A model generated the notes under the pieces. It did not search any database. It was not told the origin of the DNA and saw nothing but the letters and a program-made list of their open reading frames with translations. Positions 19,079 to 27,895 of a DNA stretch of 64,000 nucleotides are shown here, one piece after another (the stretch's first letter is position 1; every line of letters starts with the position of its first letter). A program made the position numbers and the translations under genes. The stretch is from Selenomonas sp. (GTDB lineage Bacteria > Bacillota > Negativicutes > Selenomonadales > Selenomonadaceae), in contig JALEZZ010000037.1 in NCBI GenBank assembly GCA_022773585.1, forward strand, positions 27,668 through 91,667, read 5' to 3'.

Positions 19079-19645
19079 ATGGAAACCATCATCCTCGCTT
19101 CTGCTTCGCCACGCCGGCAGGAGCTTTTGCAGCAGATTGGCGTGCCGTATGAAGTCGTGAAGAGCGACGCGGAGGAAGTGCTCGATGCCGTGGAGGGCCC
19201 GCGGGCACTGGCTGTCGAAAATGCGCGCCGCAAGGCGCTCGCCGTCGCGGATCGCTATCCGGGCCGCGTCGTGCTCGGCGCGGACACCGTCGTCTTTCAG
19301 GATGGCGCGGTCTATGGCAAGCCGAAGGACGAAGACGACGCGCGGAAGATGCTGCGGAGCTTTGCCGGACGCCGACACGATGTCGTCACGGGTGTCGCTG
19401 TGGTTGCAAAAGGGGGCGCTTGTTACACGGACGCAACGGAGACGAAAGTCTATTTTGCCGACCTCACGGATGACGAAATCGCGGCCTACATCGCGACGGG
19501 CGAGCCGATGGACAAGGCGGGCGCCTATGCCGTGCAGGGCCGTGCGGCGGCGTTCATCCCGCGCATCGAGGGCTCGTTCTCGAATGTCGTCGGCCTGCCG
19601 CTCGCCGAAGTCGCGTCGCTCCTTCGGGAAGCGGGGGCGATGTAA
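19079..19645 (+). CDS. maf: Maf-family nucleoside triphosphate pyrophosphatase
   Basis: A 188-residue Maf/Ham1-fold enzyme that hydrolyses non-canonical or surplus NTPs to NMPs. The N-terminal LASASPRRQELLQQIG is the family signature. VVLGADTVV and KPKDEDDARKML follow, and YAVQGRAAAFIPRIEGSFSNVVGLPL closes the active site. It is typically found beside radC and mreB, as here; the radC start directly follows its stop codon. ATG 19079 is preceded by GGAGGGAATT. Confidence 0.95.
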   Translation: METIILASASPRRQELLQQIGVPYEVVKSDAEEVLDAVEGPRALAVENARRKALAVADRYPGRVVLGADTVVFQDGAVYGKPKDEDDARKMLRSFAGRRHDVVTGVAVVAKGGACYTDATETKVYFADLTDDEIAAYIATGEPMDKAGAYAVQGRAAAFIPRIEGSFSNVVGLPLAEVASLLREAGAM

Positions 19646-20335
19646 ATGACCATCATGGTGCGCGACCTGCCGATGGACGAGCGGCCGCGCGAAAAGCTCA
19701 TGAAATATGGCCCGTCGTATCTCAGCAACGCCGAGCTTCTCGCGATCCTCCTGCGCACGGGCACAAAAGACGTCTCCGTCATCCGCGTCGCCGAGGAAGT
19801 CCTGTCGCACTTCGAGGGACAAGGGCTTTCGGGGCTCGTCCACATGGTGCCTGACGAGATTGCACAGGTGAATGGCGTGGGGCCTGCAAAGGCGGCAACG
19901 ATTCTTGCAGCGGTCGAGCTCGGGCGTCGGCTCGCCGTGCAGGCGGCCGAGAACATCAGCACGATTGGCGGGCCGGAGGACGCCGCGCACTATGCGATGC
20001 CGCGCTACCGCCACGAACTGCAGGAACATTTCGCTTTGATGACGCTCGATACGAAGAACCATGTCACGGGCTTCTTCGACCTGACGACGGGCACGCTCTC
20101 GGCCTCGCTCGTCCATCCGCGCGAAGTCTACCGCAAGGCCCTCCAGATGTCGGCGGCCTCCATCATCGTCTTTCACAACCATCCGAGCGGCGATCCGTCG
20201 CCGAGCCGCGAGGACATCGCCGTGACGGAGCGCCTCGCGAAGAGCGGCAAAGTCCTCGGCATCGACCTTCTCGACCATATCATCCTCGGCAAAGAGAATT
20301 TTCTGAGCATGAAAGAAGAAGGTATGGTACAATGA
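19646..20335 (+). CDS. radC: RadC/YicR-family JAMM-domain protein
   Basis: A 229-residue protein with an N-terminal helix-hairpin-helix segment (EIAQVNGVGPAKAATILAA) and a C-terminal MPN/JAMM metalloprotease-like domain (VFHNHPSGDPSPSREDI, with the HxH and downstream Ser/Asp). It is historically called a DNA repair protein; its true activity is unsettled. It sits in the conserved maf-radC-mreB order and starts on the base after the maf stop. Confidence 0.95.
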   Translation: MTIMVRDLPMDERPREKLMKYGPSYLSNAELLAILLRTGTKDVSVIRVAEEVLSHFEGQGLSGLVHMVPDEIAQVNGVGPAKAATILAAVELGRRLAVQAAENISTIGGPEDAAHYAMPRYRHELQEHFALMTLDTKNHVTGFFDLTTGTLSASLVHPREVYRKALQMSAASIIVFHNHPSGDPSPSREDIAVTERLAKSGKVLGIDLLDHIILGKENFLSMKEEGMVQ

Positions 20336-20405
20336 AAGGACTTGTGGTAAAATAACTACGTTGCAAATTCGTTGATTTATTCCTTGAAGGGAGTTTTTGG
20401 ATAAC

Positions 20406-21446
20406 ATGTGGAGTCTTTTTGGTGGTTTGTCGCATGATATGGGCATCGACCTCGGCACGGCGAATACGCTCGTGCATGTCAAGGGGCGCGGCATCGTGCT
20501 GCGCGAGCCGTCGGTCGTTGCAATCAAGAGCGACACGGGCGATGTGCTCGCGGTCGGCGAGGAAGCAAAGCAGATGATCGGCCGCACGCCGGGCAACATC
20601 GTCGCGATCCGCCCGATGAAGGACGGCGTCATCGCCGATTTCGACGTGACGCAGGCCATGCTCAAATATTTCATCCGCAAGGCCATGAATACGAAATCGT
20701 TCGTGCGTCCGCGCGTCGTCGTCGGCGTGCCGTCGGGCGTCACGGAAGTCGAGAAGCGCGCTGTCATCGACGCGGCCCAGCAGGCTGGTGCGCGCGAGGC
20801 ATATCTCATCGAAGAGCCGATGGCAGCGGCCATCGGTGCCGGCCTTCCCGTCGAGGAAGCGACGGGCTCCATGGTCGTCGACATCGGCGGCGGTACGACG
20901 GAGATCGCTGTCATCTCGCTCGGCGGCATCGTCACGAGCCGTTCCATCCGCATCGGCGGCGACGAGATGGATTCTGCCATCGTGCAGTACATCAAGCGCA
21001 TGTACAACCTCATGATCGGCGAGCGCACGGCCGAGGAAATCAAGATCAACATCGGCACGGCCATCGTGACGCCGGAAGCGGACAAGACGATGGAGATTCG
21101 CGGCCGCGACCTCGTCTCGGGCCTGCCGAAGACGCTGACCATCGAGGCGAAGGAGATCCGCGAAGCGCTCGACGAGCCGATTTTCAAGATTATCGACGCC
21201 GTCAAGTCCACGCTCGAGAAGACGCCGCCAGAGCTCGCAGCTGATGTCATGGATCATGGCATCATGATGACGGGCGGCGGTGCTCTGCTGACGAACCTCG
21301 ACCGCCTGCTCTCGAAAGAGACGGGCATGCCTGTGCTTGTTTCGGAAGACGCGCTTTCGTGCGTCGGCGAAGGCACGGGCAAGTCGCTTGAAAACATCGA
21401 ACTCCTGAAGCGCGTCGTCATGACATCGAAGAAGTTGAGACAGTAA
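20406..21446 (+). CDS. mreB: Rod shape-determining protein MreB
   Basis: A 346-residue bacterial actin forming membrane-attached filaments that guide lateral wall synthesis. Phosphate 1 is [16 protein letters not shown], phosphate 2 [18 protein letters not shown], and the adenosine motif [17 protein letters not shown] 20406 lies 12 bases after GGGAG; an in-frame TTG at 20397 is only three bases away from it and is less likely. It heads the mreBCD-mrdA block and its stop overlaps the mreC start by one base. Confidence 0.97.
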   Translation: MWSLFGGLSHDMGIDLGTANTLVHVKGRGIVLREPSVVAIKSDTGDVLAVGEEAKQMIGRTPGNIVAIRPMKDGVIADFDVTQAMLKYFIRKAMNTKSFVRPRVVVGVPSGVTEVEKRAVIDAAQQAGAREAYLIEEPMAAAIGAGLPVEEATGSMVVDIGGGTTEIAVISLGGIVTSRSIRIGGDEMDSAIVQYIKRMYNLMIGERTAEEIKINIGTAIVTPEADKTMEIRGRDLVSGLPKTLTIEAKEIREALDEPIFKIIDAVKSTLEKTPPELAADVMDHGIMMTGGGALLTNLDRLLSKETGMPVLVSEDALSCVGEGTGKSLENIELLKRVVMTSKKLRQ

Positions 21447-22474
21447 TGGGAACAAGACTCCGCAGGGACAAGAATGACAACCGGCGGACATGGGCGCTCG
21501 TGTTCGTCTTTCTCAGCGTGTTCTGCATCATCTTTTTCGCGGCGCAGGGACGCTTTCAGACGCCGGTGCTCGGCAAGACGGCCAGCACGATTGCCGCACC
21601 GTTCCAGAAAGCCGTTTCGTGGGTCGGCGACCAGCTGAACTTCGTCACGAGCAACATCTGGGAAATCGTGACGATGCACCAGCAGAACAAGATGCTCAGG
21701 AACGAGGTCGACCAGTTGCGCATCCAGAACCTGCAGGCGAGCGAGTACGCGGCGGAGAATGCGCGCCTGCGGGCGTTGCTCGGCTACAAGCAGGCAGCGT
21801 CGCAGTTCGATCTCGTTGCGGCCCGCGTCATCGGGCGCGAGGCGGACAGCTGGTCGCACATAATCACGATTGACCGCGGCACAGCCGATGGCGTGCATGA
21901 GAACATGGCTGTCGTGACGGAAAAAGGCCTCGTCGGCCATGTCGTCGAAGCTGGCCCGAACTACGCGAAAGTCCAGTTGATCCTCGATCCGCGCTCGTCC
22001 GTCGGCACGCTCGTGCAGCGCGCCGAATCGCGCGTCGTCGGCATCGTCGAGGGTGATCCGGCGAATCCCACGATGCCGCGTATGGTCAATGTGCCGAAGA
22101 ATGCCGACATCCAGGAAGGCGACATCATCGTGACGTCGGGCTTTGGCGGCATGTACCCGAAAGGACTTGTCGTCGGTCTCGTCTCGTCGCTTGAAAACGA
22201 TGAAGCAGGCCTCTTGAAGATTGCACTGCTCGAGCCCGCTGTCGATTTCCAGAAACTCGAGGACGTTGCGGTCATCGTGGCGTCGCGCGAAGCGCCGCCC
22301 GAGCCGCTCAAGACGCCGCCGCAGACGCCGGGCACGGAGACGGATCCGGTTGCCGAGGCGAAAGCGCAGCAGGAAGCGGCAAATGGCACAGCAGACGGCG
22401 GTGACGCAGGCGCAGCTCCGGCGGCGCCTGCCGCTCAGGCTCCCGCGGGCGCACAGGCAGGTGGCGCACAGTGA
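21446..22474 (+). CDS. mreC: Rod shape-determining protein MreC
   Basis: A 342-residue inner-membrane protein with one N-terminal membrane helix (TWALVFVFLSVFCIIFFAAQ) and a periplasmic coiled coil (around residues 75-110, HQQNKMLRNEVDQLRIQ). Its beta domains include VIGREADSWSHIITIDRG and VTSGFGGMYPKGLVVG. It bridges MreB/RodZ to PBP2. The C-terminal 60 residues are Pro/Ala/Gln-rich and probably disordered. It overlaps mreB and mreD. Confidence 0.95.
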   Translation: MGTRLRRDKNDNRRTWALVFVFLSVFCIIFFAAQGRFQTPVLGKTASTIAAPFQKAVSWVGDQLNFVTSNIWEIVTMHQQNKMLRNEVDQLRIQNLQASEYAAENARLRALLGYKQAASQFDLVAARVIGREADSWSHIITIDRGTADGVHENMAVVTEKGLVGHVVEAGPNYAKVQLILDPRSSVGTLVQRAESRVVGIVEGDPANPTMPRMVNVPKNADIQEGDIIVTSGFGGMYPKGLVVGLVSSLENDEAGLLKIALLEPAVDFQKLEDVAVIVASREAPPEPLKTPPQTPGTETDPVAEAKAQQEAANGTADGGDAGAAPAAPAAQAPAGAQAGGAQ

Positions 22475-22965
22475 AGAACATCCTCAAGTGGACGGCGCTC
22501 GTCCTCGGCCTCTATGTGCTGCAGTCGGCGCTGATGCCGCGGCTCGCGTTCCACGGCGCGTCGGCAGATTTTCTGCTGCTCTTTGCCGTGTCGTTCGGCT
22601 TCATCCGCGGCATGCGGCTTGGCGTGCTTATGGGATTTCTCGTGGGCCTGATGCAGGACCTTTTGACGGGCACATTTTTCGGCATGAACATCTTCACGAA
22701 GATGCTTGCAGGTTTCATCGCGGGCCTGCTTTCCGACCGCGTCTTCAAGGAACAGATGTTCCTGCCCGTCGTATCGTCAGTCGTAGCAGCGGTCGCGAGC
22801 TATTTCATTTTAGCGCTGCTTATGCTATTATTAGGGTATCGCTTCAATCTGATCGAGAATGCGCAGTACATGCTCGTGCCGTTCATCCTCTATCAGCTGG
22901 TTTTTTCCTATCCCGTGCACGCGATTACGCGCCGGGTCAACGAATGGACGAGGGAAAAACAATAA
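22471..22965 (+). CDS. mreD: Rod shape-determining protein MreD
   Basis: A 164-residue inner-membrane protein with five or six hydrophobic segments, starting at a GTG that overlaps the mreC stop (GTGA). The sequence is poorly conserved, but size, topology, the LGVLMGFLVGLMQDLLTG loop typical of MreD, and position between mreC and mrdA make the call secure. It belongs to the elongasome. Confidence 0.92.
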   Translation: MKNILKWTALVLGLYVLQSALMPRLAFHGASADFLLLFAVSFGFIRGMRLGVLMGFLVGLMQDLLTGTFFGMNIFTKMLAGFIAGLLSDRVFKEQMFLPVVSSVVAAVASYFILALLMLLLGYRFNLIENAQYMLVPFILYQLVFSYPVHAITRRVNEWTREKQ

Positions 22966-22974
22966 ATTGCTTTT

Positions 22975-23013
22975 GCAGGCACCTCGCGCCTTTGTTGGGG
23001 TGCCTTGCTTTTT
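22975..23013 (+). terminator. Terminator-like hairpin between mreD and mrdA
   Basis: GCAGGCACC pairs with GGTGCCTTGC (one bulge), followed by TTTTT. It may reduce, rather than end, transcription into mrdA, which starts 13 bases later. Confidence 0.6.
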
Positions 23014-23025
23014 GGGAGAGATATT

Positions 23026-24876
23026 TTGGAAAATGAAGGATACGACGGCTATCAGAGCCGTCTCCGCATCCTCGGCGTCTGCATGGTGCTCGTCATCGCT
23101 ATCTTGATCGGGCGCGCGGGATACCTGCAGATTTATGAGGGCGATTACTACGCAGGGCTTGCGGATGGCAACCGCATCCGCATCATCCCGTCGATGGCGC
23201 CGCGCGGCACGTTCTATGACCGCAACGGCCAGCTCCTCGTGACGAACCGCCCAGGCTTTACGGTCTCTCTCCTGCCGCTGACGTCGCCAATCAAGGACGA
23301 CGTGATCGAGCGCCTTTCGAAGCTCGTCAACGTGCCGGTCGAAGACATCAAGGACAAGATTGCGGCACACAGTGGTTTCAACCCCATCCGCATCAAGACG
23401 GATGTCACGCCGGACATCGTCTCGATCATCGAGGAGCAGAAAGACCTCTATCCGGGCGTCATGATCGAGAACCAGCCAATCCGCGACTACGTGCTGAAGC
23501 AGGAAGGCGCGCATACGTTCGGCTACGTCAGCGAAATCAATGACCAGGAGCTCGAGGACAAGAAAGACCAGGGGTACAAGTCCGGCGACATCATCGGCAA
23601 GTTCGGCCTTGAAAAGGTCTATGACCAATACGTGCGCGGCCAGGACGGCGGCGACCAGGTCGAGGTTGATGTCTCGGGCCGGCCGGTCAAGCGCCTCGGG
23701 CGCAAGGTGCCCGTGCCGGGCAACGATCTCGTGCTGACGATTGACAAAGACCTGCAGACGGCGGCTGAAAAGGCGGTTGACAGCCGTCTCGCGGCCATCA
23801 ACGCATCGGCGGCCGCCGCTGTCGTCATGAATCCGCAGACGGGCGAGGTGCTCGCGCTCGTCTCGCGTCCGGCGTTCGACCCGAACCTCTTCGCGCACGG
23901 TATTTCGTCAAAGGACTGGGCCGTGCTCAACAACAACCCGTTCCATCCGATGGATGACAAGGCCATCACGGGTGAGTATCCGCCGGGCTCAACGTTCAAG
24001 ATTGTCACGGGCACGGCGGCGCTGACCGAGGGCAAGGTCTCGCCGGAGGAAAAGATTCTCGATACGGGCCATCACTGGATCATCCCGAAGGGGAACTCCG
24101 AGGGCGAGGCGCTCGGCTGGATCAACTTCAAGGAAGCGCTCGCACATTCCGACAACGTCTATTTCTATGAAATGGGCAACCGTCTCGGCATCGACAACCT
24201 CGAAAAATATGCACGCATGTTCGGTCTCGGTGCGCGTACAGGCATCGACCTGCCGTATGAGGCGGACGGCCTTGTCGCGAACCGCCGCTACAAGGAGAAG
24301 AATTTCGACGATGGCGAATGGTATCTCTCCGAGACATTCGATGCCGCCATCGGCCAGGGCTTCAACCTCGTGACGCCGCTGCAGGCGGCCATGGTCATGG
24401 GCGAGATTGCGGCGGATGGCAAGCGCTATAAGCCGCATGTCGTGAGCCGCATCCAAACGCAGAACGGCGAGGTTGTCAAAGATTTCCAACCGGAACTCCT
24501 TTCGACGCTCGAAGTGCCGGAGAATGTCATCAAGCTCGTGCAGGAAGGATTGCATGACGTCACGAAGTTCGGCACGGCGGCCTCGACGTTCCGCGGCTTC
24601 CCCGTGGACATCGCGGGCAAGACGGGTACGGCTGAGAACTCGCAGGGCCGCGACCACGGCTGGTTTGTCGCCTATGGGCCGTTTGACAATCCGAACATCG
24701 TCGTCGCCGTCATTGTCGAGCAGGGCGGTTTCGGTGCGCAGTCGGCCGTGCCGATCGGGCGCGAAATCCTCGAAGCGGCGTTCCACGTCGGCCGCTATGC
24801 GCCTGAGGCGCAGGCGGCAGCGGCGGCTGAGGCGGCGAAGAAGGCAGCGGCCGGTCAGCAGCAGAAGAAGCAGTAA
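23026..24876 (+). CDS. mrdA: Penicillin-binding protein 2 (elongation transpeptidase)
   Basis: A 616-residue class B PBP. It has a membrane anchor (VCMVLVIAILIGRAGYLQI), a dimerisation domain (MAPRGTFYDRNGQLL) and a transpeptidase domain with SxxK at S322 (PPGSTFKIV), SDN at S375 (HSDNVYFYE) and KTG at K532 (AGKTGTAEN). It crosslinks lateral peptidoglycan with RodA and MreBCD. The start is TTG 23026, seven bases after GGGAG. The C-terminus ends in an Ala/Gln/Lys tail. Confidence 0.96.
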   Translation: MENEGYDGYQSRLRILGVCMVLVIAILIGRAGYLQIYEGDYYAGLADGNRIRIIPSMAPRGTFYDRNGQLLVTNRPGFTVSLLPLTSPIKDDVIERLSKLVNVPVEDIKDKIAAHSGFNPIRIKTDVTPDIVSIIEEQKDLYPGVMIENQPIRDYVLKQEGAHTFGYVSEINDQELEDKKDQGYKSGDIIGKFGLEKVYDQYVRGQDGGDQVEVDVSGRPVKRLGRKVPVPGNDLVLTIDKDLQTAAEKAVDSRLAAINASAAAAVVMNPQTGEVLALVSRPAFDPNLFAHGISSKDWAVLNNNPFHPMDDKAITGEYPPGSTFKIVTGTAALTEGKVSPEEKILDTGHHWIIPKGNSEGEALGWINFKEALAHSDNVYFYEMGNRLGIDNLEKYARMFGLGARTGIDLPYEADGLVANRRYKEKNFDDGEWYLSETFDAAIGQGFNLVTPLQAAMVMGEIAADGKRYKPHVVSRIQTQNGEVVKDFQPELLSTLEVPENVIKLVQEGLHDVTKFGTAASTFRGFPVDIAGKTGTAENSQGRDHGWFVAYGPFDNPNIVVAVIVEQGGFGAQSAVPIGREILEAAFHVGRYAPEAQAAAAAEAAKKAAAGQQQKKQ

Positions 24877-24914
24877 GATATACGGGATTTGTGGTACGAA
24901 AGGAAACGCGAACC

Positions 24915-25646
24915 ATGAGTGACGAAATCGTAAGGATCAAGGGGACGAAGTCGGGCCTGCAGCTGCTGTTTGCGGCAGGCGCGACGTACGCGGCCATCGA
25001 GGAGGAGATCCGCGCGAAGCTCAAGGCGGGCTCTGGCTTTTTTTGCCGCGGCACGGTCATGCATGCGATGGAGGGCTCGCTGCCAAAAGACGAGATGGAG
25101 AAGCTCAGGAAGCTCTTCCATGAGTCCGGCGTCATTTTCAGCGTCACGCGCAGCCACATCCCTGGAGCGGCGGAAGGGCCTGGGGAAAGGCCGCGCCGCA
25201 GGGCTGTCAAAGCGCAGAAGCGGCAGATGGAAGCGCCGGCGCAGGCAGAAGCAGCTGTGCCCGCAGAAGCTACCGCTGCCGCGCAGGCGCCAGCAGCAGA
25301 CGATGAAGCCGTGCAGATGGTCGTCGTGAACAGGACGCTGCGCGGCGGGCAGGAAGTCCGCACGAAGAGCTCCGTGCTCGTCTGCGGCAACGTGAACCCC
25401 GGCGCGCAGATCATCGCGGGCGGCAGCATCGACATCCGCGGCACCTGCCGCGGGCTCGTGCATGCAGGCGCATTCGGCAACCAGAAGGCGTTTGTCGTCG
25501 CCGACCACCTGATCCCGACGCAGATCCGCATCGCGGATCTCATCGCGCGTTCGCCCGATGACCCGCAGCAGATTGAGAAGACGGCGCGCCCCGAGCGCGC
25601 TTCCATCAAGGACGGCCAGATCGTCATCGAACCGATTGAAAGGTAA
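24915..25646 (+). CDS. minC: Septum-site-determining protein MinC
   Basis: A 243-residue FtsZ-assembly inhibitor. The N-terminal MinC_N-type domain covers residues 1-95, then comes a long Ala/Glu/Gln-rich linker (about 96-135). The C-terminal beta-helix domain has the diagnostic RTLRGGQEV, GNVNPGAQIIAGGSIDIRG and GRCxG-like GTCRGLVHAG motifs. It is placed at the poles by MinD, encoded next. ATG 24915 follows GAAAGGAAACGCGAACC. Confidence 0.95.
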   Translation: MSDEIVRIKGTKSGLQLLFAAGATYAAIEEEIRAKLKAGSGFFCRGTVMHAMEGSLPKDEMEKLRKLFHESGVIFSVTRSHIPGAAEGPGERPRRRAVKAQKRQMEAPAQAEAAVPAEATAAAQAPAADDEAVQMVVVNRTLRGGQEVRTKSSVLVCGNVNPGAQIIAGGSIDIRGTCRGLVHAGAFGNQKAFVVADHLIPTQIRIADLIARSPDDPQQIEKTARPERASIKDGQIVIEPIER

Positions 25647-25669
25647 CCGGAGAAAGGCAGGAAACATAG

Positions 25670-26458
25670 ATGAGTGAAATTATCGTAATCACGTCCGGCA
25701 AGGGCGGAGTCGGCAAGACGACGACCACGGCGAATCTCGGCATGGGGCTCGCGATGCGCGGCAAGAACGTCGTGCTCATCGATACGGACACGGGCCTTCG
25801 CAACCTCGACCTGCTCCTCGGCCTCGAGAACCGCATCATGTACGACCTCATCGACGTGACGCAGGGCCGTGTGCCGTACAAGAAGGCGCTCGTGCGCCAT
25901 AAGAAGGTCGAAAACCTCTTCTTGCTGCCGACGTCGCAGGTCAAGGACAAGTCGGCGGTGAATCCTGAGGAGCTCGTGAAGCTCTGCGAGGAGCTCCGCA
26001 AGGAATTTGATTACATCCTGATTGACTGCCCAGCCGGCATCGAGCAGGGCTTCCAGACGGCCATCGCGGCCGCTGATGTCGCCATCGTCGTGACGATGCC
26101 CGAAATCTCGGCCGTGCGCGATGCCGACAAGATCATCGGCGAGCTCGGCCGCGCGGACAAGGAGAACATCAAGCTCATCGTCAACCGCATCCGCCTGCAG
26201 ATGGTGGAGTCCGGCGACATGCTCGACATGAACGACATCAATGACATCCTCTCCATCGACTGCATCGGCCAGGTGCCCGATGACAAGATGGTCATCACGA
26301 GCACGAACCGCGGCGAGCCCTGCATCACGATGGACAAGTCGACGGCGGGCCAGGCGTACCGCAACATCGTCGGCCGCCTGCTCGGCGAAAAAGTCCCGTT
26401 CATGACGTTCCCGAAAGAGGGGTTCTTCTCCCGTCTGAAGCACGTCTTCGGCATGTAA
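25670..26458 (+). CDS. minD: Septum-site-determining ATPase MinD
   Basis: A 262-residue deviant Walker-A ATPase: SGKGGVGKTTTTANLG, with the deviant K11 and P-loop K16. IDTDTGLRNLDLLLGLENR and DYILIDCPAGIEQGF follow. The C-terminal KEGFFSRLKHVFGM forms the amphipathic membrane-targeting helix. It binds membrane with ATP, recruits MinC, and is released by MinE. Confidence 0.98.
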   Translation: MSEIIVITSGKGGVGKTTTTANLGMGLAMRGKNVVLIDTDTGLRNLDLLLGLENRIMYDLIDVTQGRVPYKKALVRHKKVENLFLLPTSQVKDKSAVNPEELVKLCEELRKEFDYILIDCPAGIEQGFQTAIAAADVAIVVTMPEISAVRDADKIIGELGRADKENIKLIVNRIRLQMVESGDMLDMNDINDILSIDCIGQVPDDKMVITSTNRGEPCITMDKSTAGQAYRNIVGRLLGEKVPFMTFPKEGFFSRLKHVFGM

Positions 26459-26470
26459 GGGGGGAGAAGG

Positions 26471-26740
26471 ATGCTGAATGCACTCATGAAAATCTTTGGC
26501 AAGAAAGAGCCTTCGGGCAAGGTCGCGCGCGACCGCCTCAAGGTTGTGCTGATCCATGACCGCGCGAGCGTCTCGCCCGAGGTCATGGAGCACCTCCGGC
26601 GCGACATCCTCGATGTCGTCGGCCGGTATCTCGACATCAATCCCGAGGAGATGGACATCTCCCTCGCAAACGATGAGGACTCTGTCGCGCTCGTCGCGAA
26701 CATCCCCGTCACGAATCTCAGGCACGGTGGAAAACGTTGA
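26471..26740 (+). CDS. minE: Cell division topological specificity factor MinE
   Basis: An 89-residue MinE with an N-terminal amphipathic membrane helix (MLNALMKIFGKK). The MinD-binding helix (DRLKVVLIHDRASVSPEVMEH, split over the conserved contact region) precedes the C-terminal dimer domain (RYLDINPEEMDISLAND). It stimulates MinD ATPase to set the Min oscillation. A ribosome site GGGGAGAAGG precedes ATG 26471. Confidence 0.96.
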   Translation: MLNALMKIFGKKEPSGKVARDRLKVVLIHDRASVSPEVMEHLRRDILDVVGRYLDINPEEMDISLANDEDSVALVANIPVTNLRHGGKR

Positions 26741-27840
26741 ACAAGAAAATCTTCAAGCGGCTCGACATGCCGCTCGTCATCGCGACGGCGGGCATCATCG
26801 TCATGAGCCTCGTCATCATCGGCAGTGCGACGCACATCAATACGCCGAGCGATGAACGCTACTGGTTCGTCCAGCGGCAAGGGCTCTTTGCCATCATGAA
26901 CGTCGCGCTTGCGGCATTCCTCATGAACTTCGACTACAAGATGCTTGCGGGCTTCCGGAAGAAGCTCTACATCTTCAATCTCGTCATGCTGATCGCCGTC
27001 ATGCTCGTCGGCCAGTCGGCGCTCGGCGCGCAGCGCTGGATCGTCATCGGCCCGATCAGCCTGCAGCCGTCGGAGTTCTCGAAACTCATCATGATCATCT
27101 GCCTCGCAGGCATGATGGAGGAGCGCGTCGGCCATCTCAATACGCTCCGAGACCTCTTGCCGATTGCGGCCTACGTCGGCGTGCCGTTCCTGCTCGTGCT
27201 GAAGCAGCCAGATCTCGGCACTTCGCTCGTCTTCATGGCGATTTTCTTCGGCATGATTTTCGTTTCAGGCATCCGGCTGCGGCTGCTCGGAGGAATCTTT
27301 GCGGCCGGACTTGCGGCCATGCCGGTGCTCTGGCATTTTCTCAAGGACTACCAGAAAATGCGCATCATGGTCTTCATGGATCCGAATGTCGATCCTCTGG
27401 GCTCCGGCTATCACATCATCCAGTCGAAAATCGCCATCGGGTCGGGCATGCTCTTCGGCAAAGGGCTCTTCCACGGAACGCAGAGCCAGCTGAACTTCCT
27501 GCCGGAGAACCATACCGACTTCATTTTCGCCGTCGTCGGCGAAGAGCTCGGCTTCATCGGAGCGGCGTTCCTGCTGCTCCTCTACCTCGTCGTGCTCTGG
27601 CGCGGCATCCAGATTGCGCGCGATGCCGCCGATGCGTTCGGCCGTCTGCTCGCCGTCGGCATCACGTCGATGATCGCATTCCACGTGCTCGTCAATGTCG
27701 GCATGACGATGGGCATCATGCCGGTCACGGGCATCCCGCTGCCACTCATGAGCTATGGCGTCAGCTCGCTGACGACGAACATCTTGTCGATCGCGATATT
27801 GCTCAATATCCACCAGAGAAAACAGAAGCTGTTATTTTAG
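26737..27840 (+). CDS. rodA: Peptidoglycan glycosyltransferase RodA (SEDS family)
   Basis: A 367-residue polytopic membrane protein of the FtsW/RodA/SpoVE family, with about ten membrane segments. Conserved SEDS segments include GAQRWIVIGPISLQPSEFSK (residues near 92-111), KQPDLGTSLVF and NFLPENHTDFIFAVVGEELG with its catalytic-site loop. VTGIPLPLMSYGVSS lies near the end. It polymerises glycan strands with PBP2. The start is TTG 26737, overlapping the minE stop; its position in the mre-min block argues for RodA over FtsW. Confidence 0.93.
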   Translation: MNKKIFKRLDMPLVIATAGIIVMSLVIIGSATHINTPSDERYWFVQRQGLFAIMNVALAAFLMNFDYKMLAGFRKKLYIFNLVMLIAVMLVGQSALGAQRWIVIGPISLQPSEFSKLIMIICLAGMMEERVGHLNTLRDLLPIAAYVGVPFLLVLKQPDLGTSLVFMAIFFGMIFVSGIRLRLLGGIFAAGLAAMPVLWHFLKDYQKMRIMVFMDPNVDPLGSGYHIIQSKIAIGSGMLFGKGLFHGTQSQLNFLPENHTDFIFAVVGEELGFIGAAFLLLLYLVVLWRGIQIARDAADAFGRLLAVGITSMIAFHVLVNVGMTMGIMPVTGIPLPLMSYGVSSLTTNILSIAILLNIHQRKQKLLF

Positions 27841-27843
27841 ACG

Positions 27844-27872
27844 AAAAAAAGGGCGGCTTTGCCGCCCTTTTT
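27844..27872 (+). terminator. Rho-independent terminator
   Basis: AAAAAAAGGGCGGC - TTT - GCCGCCCTTTTT closes the mre-min-rodA transcription unit. Confidence 0.92.
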
Positions 27873-27895
27873 CCATAAGGAGAGAACTGAACGAA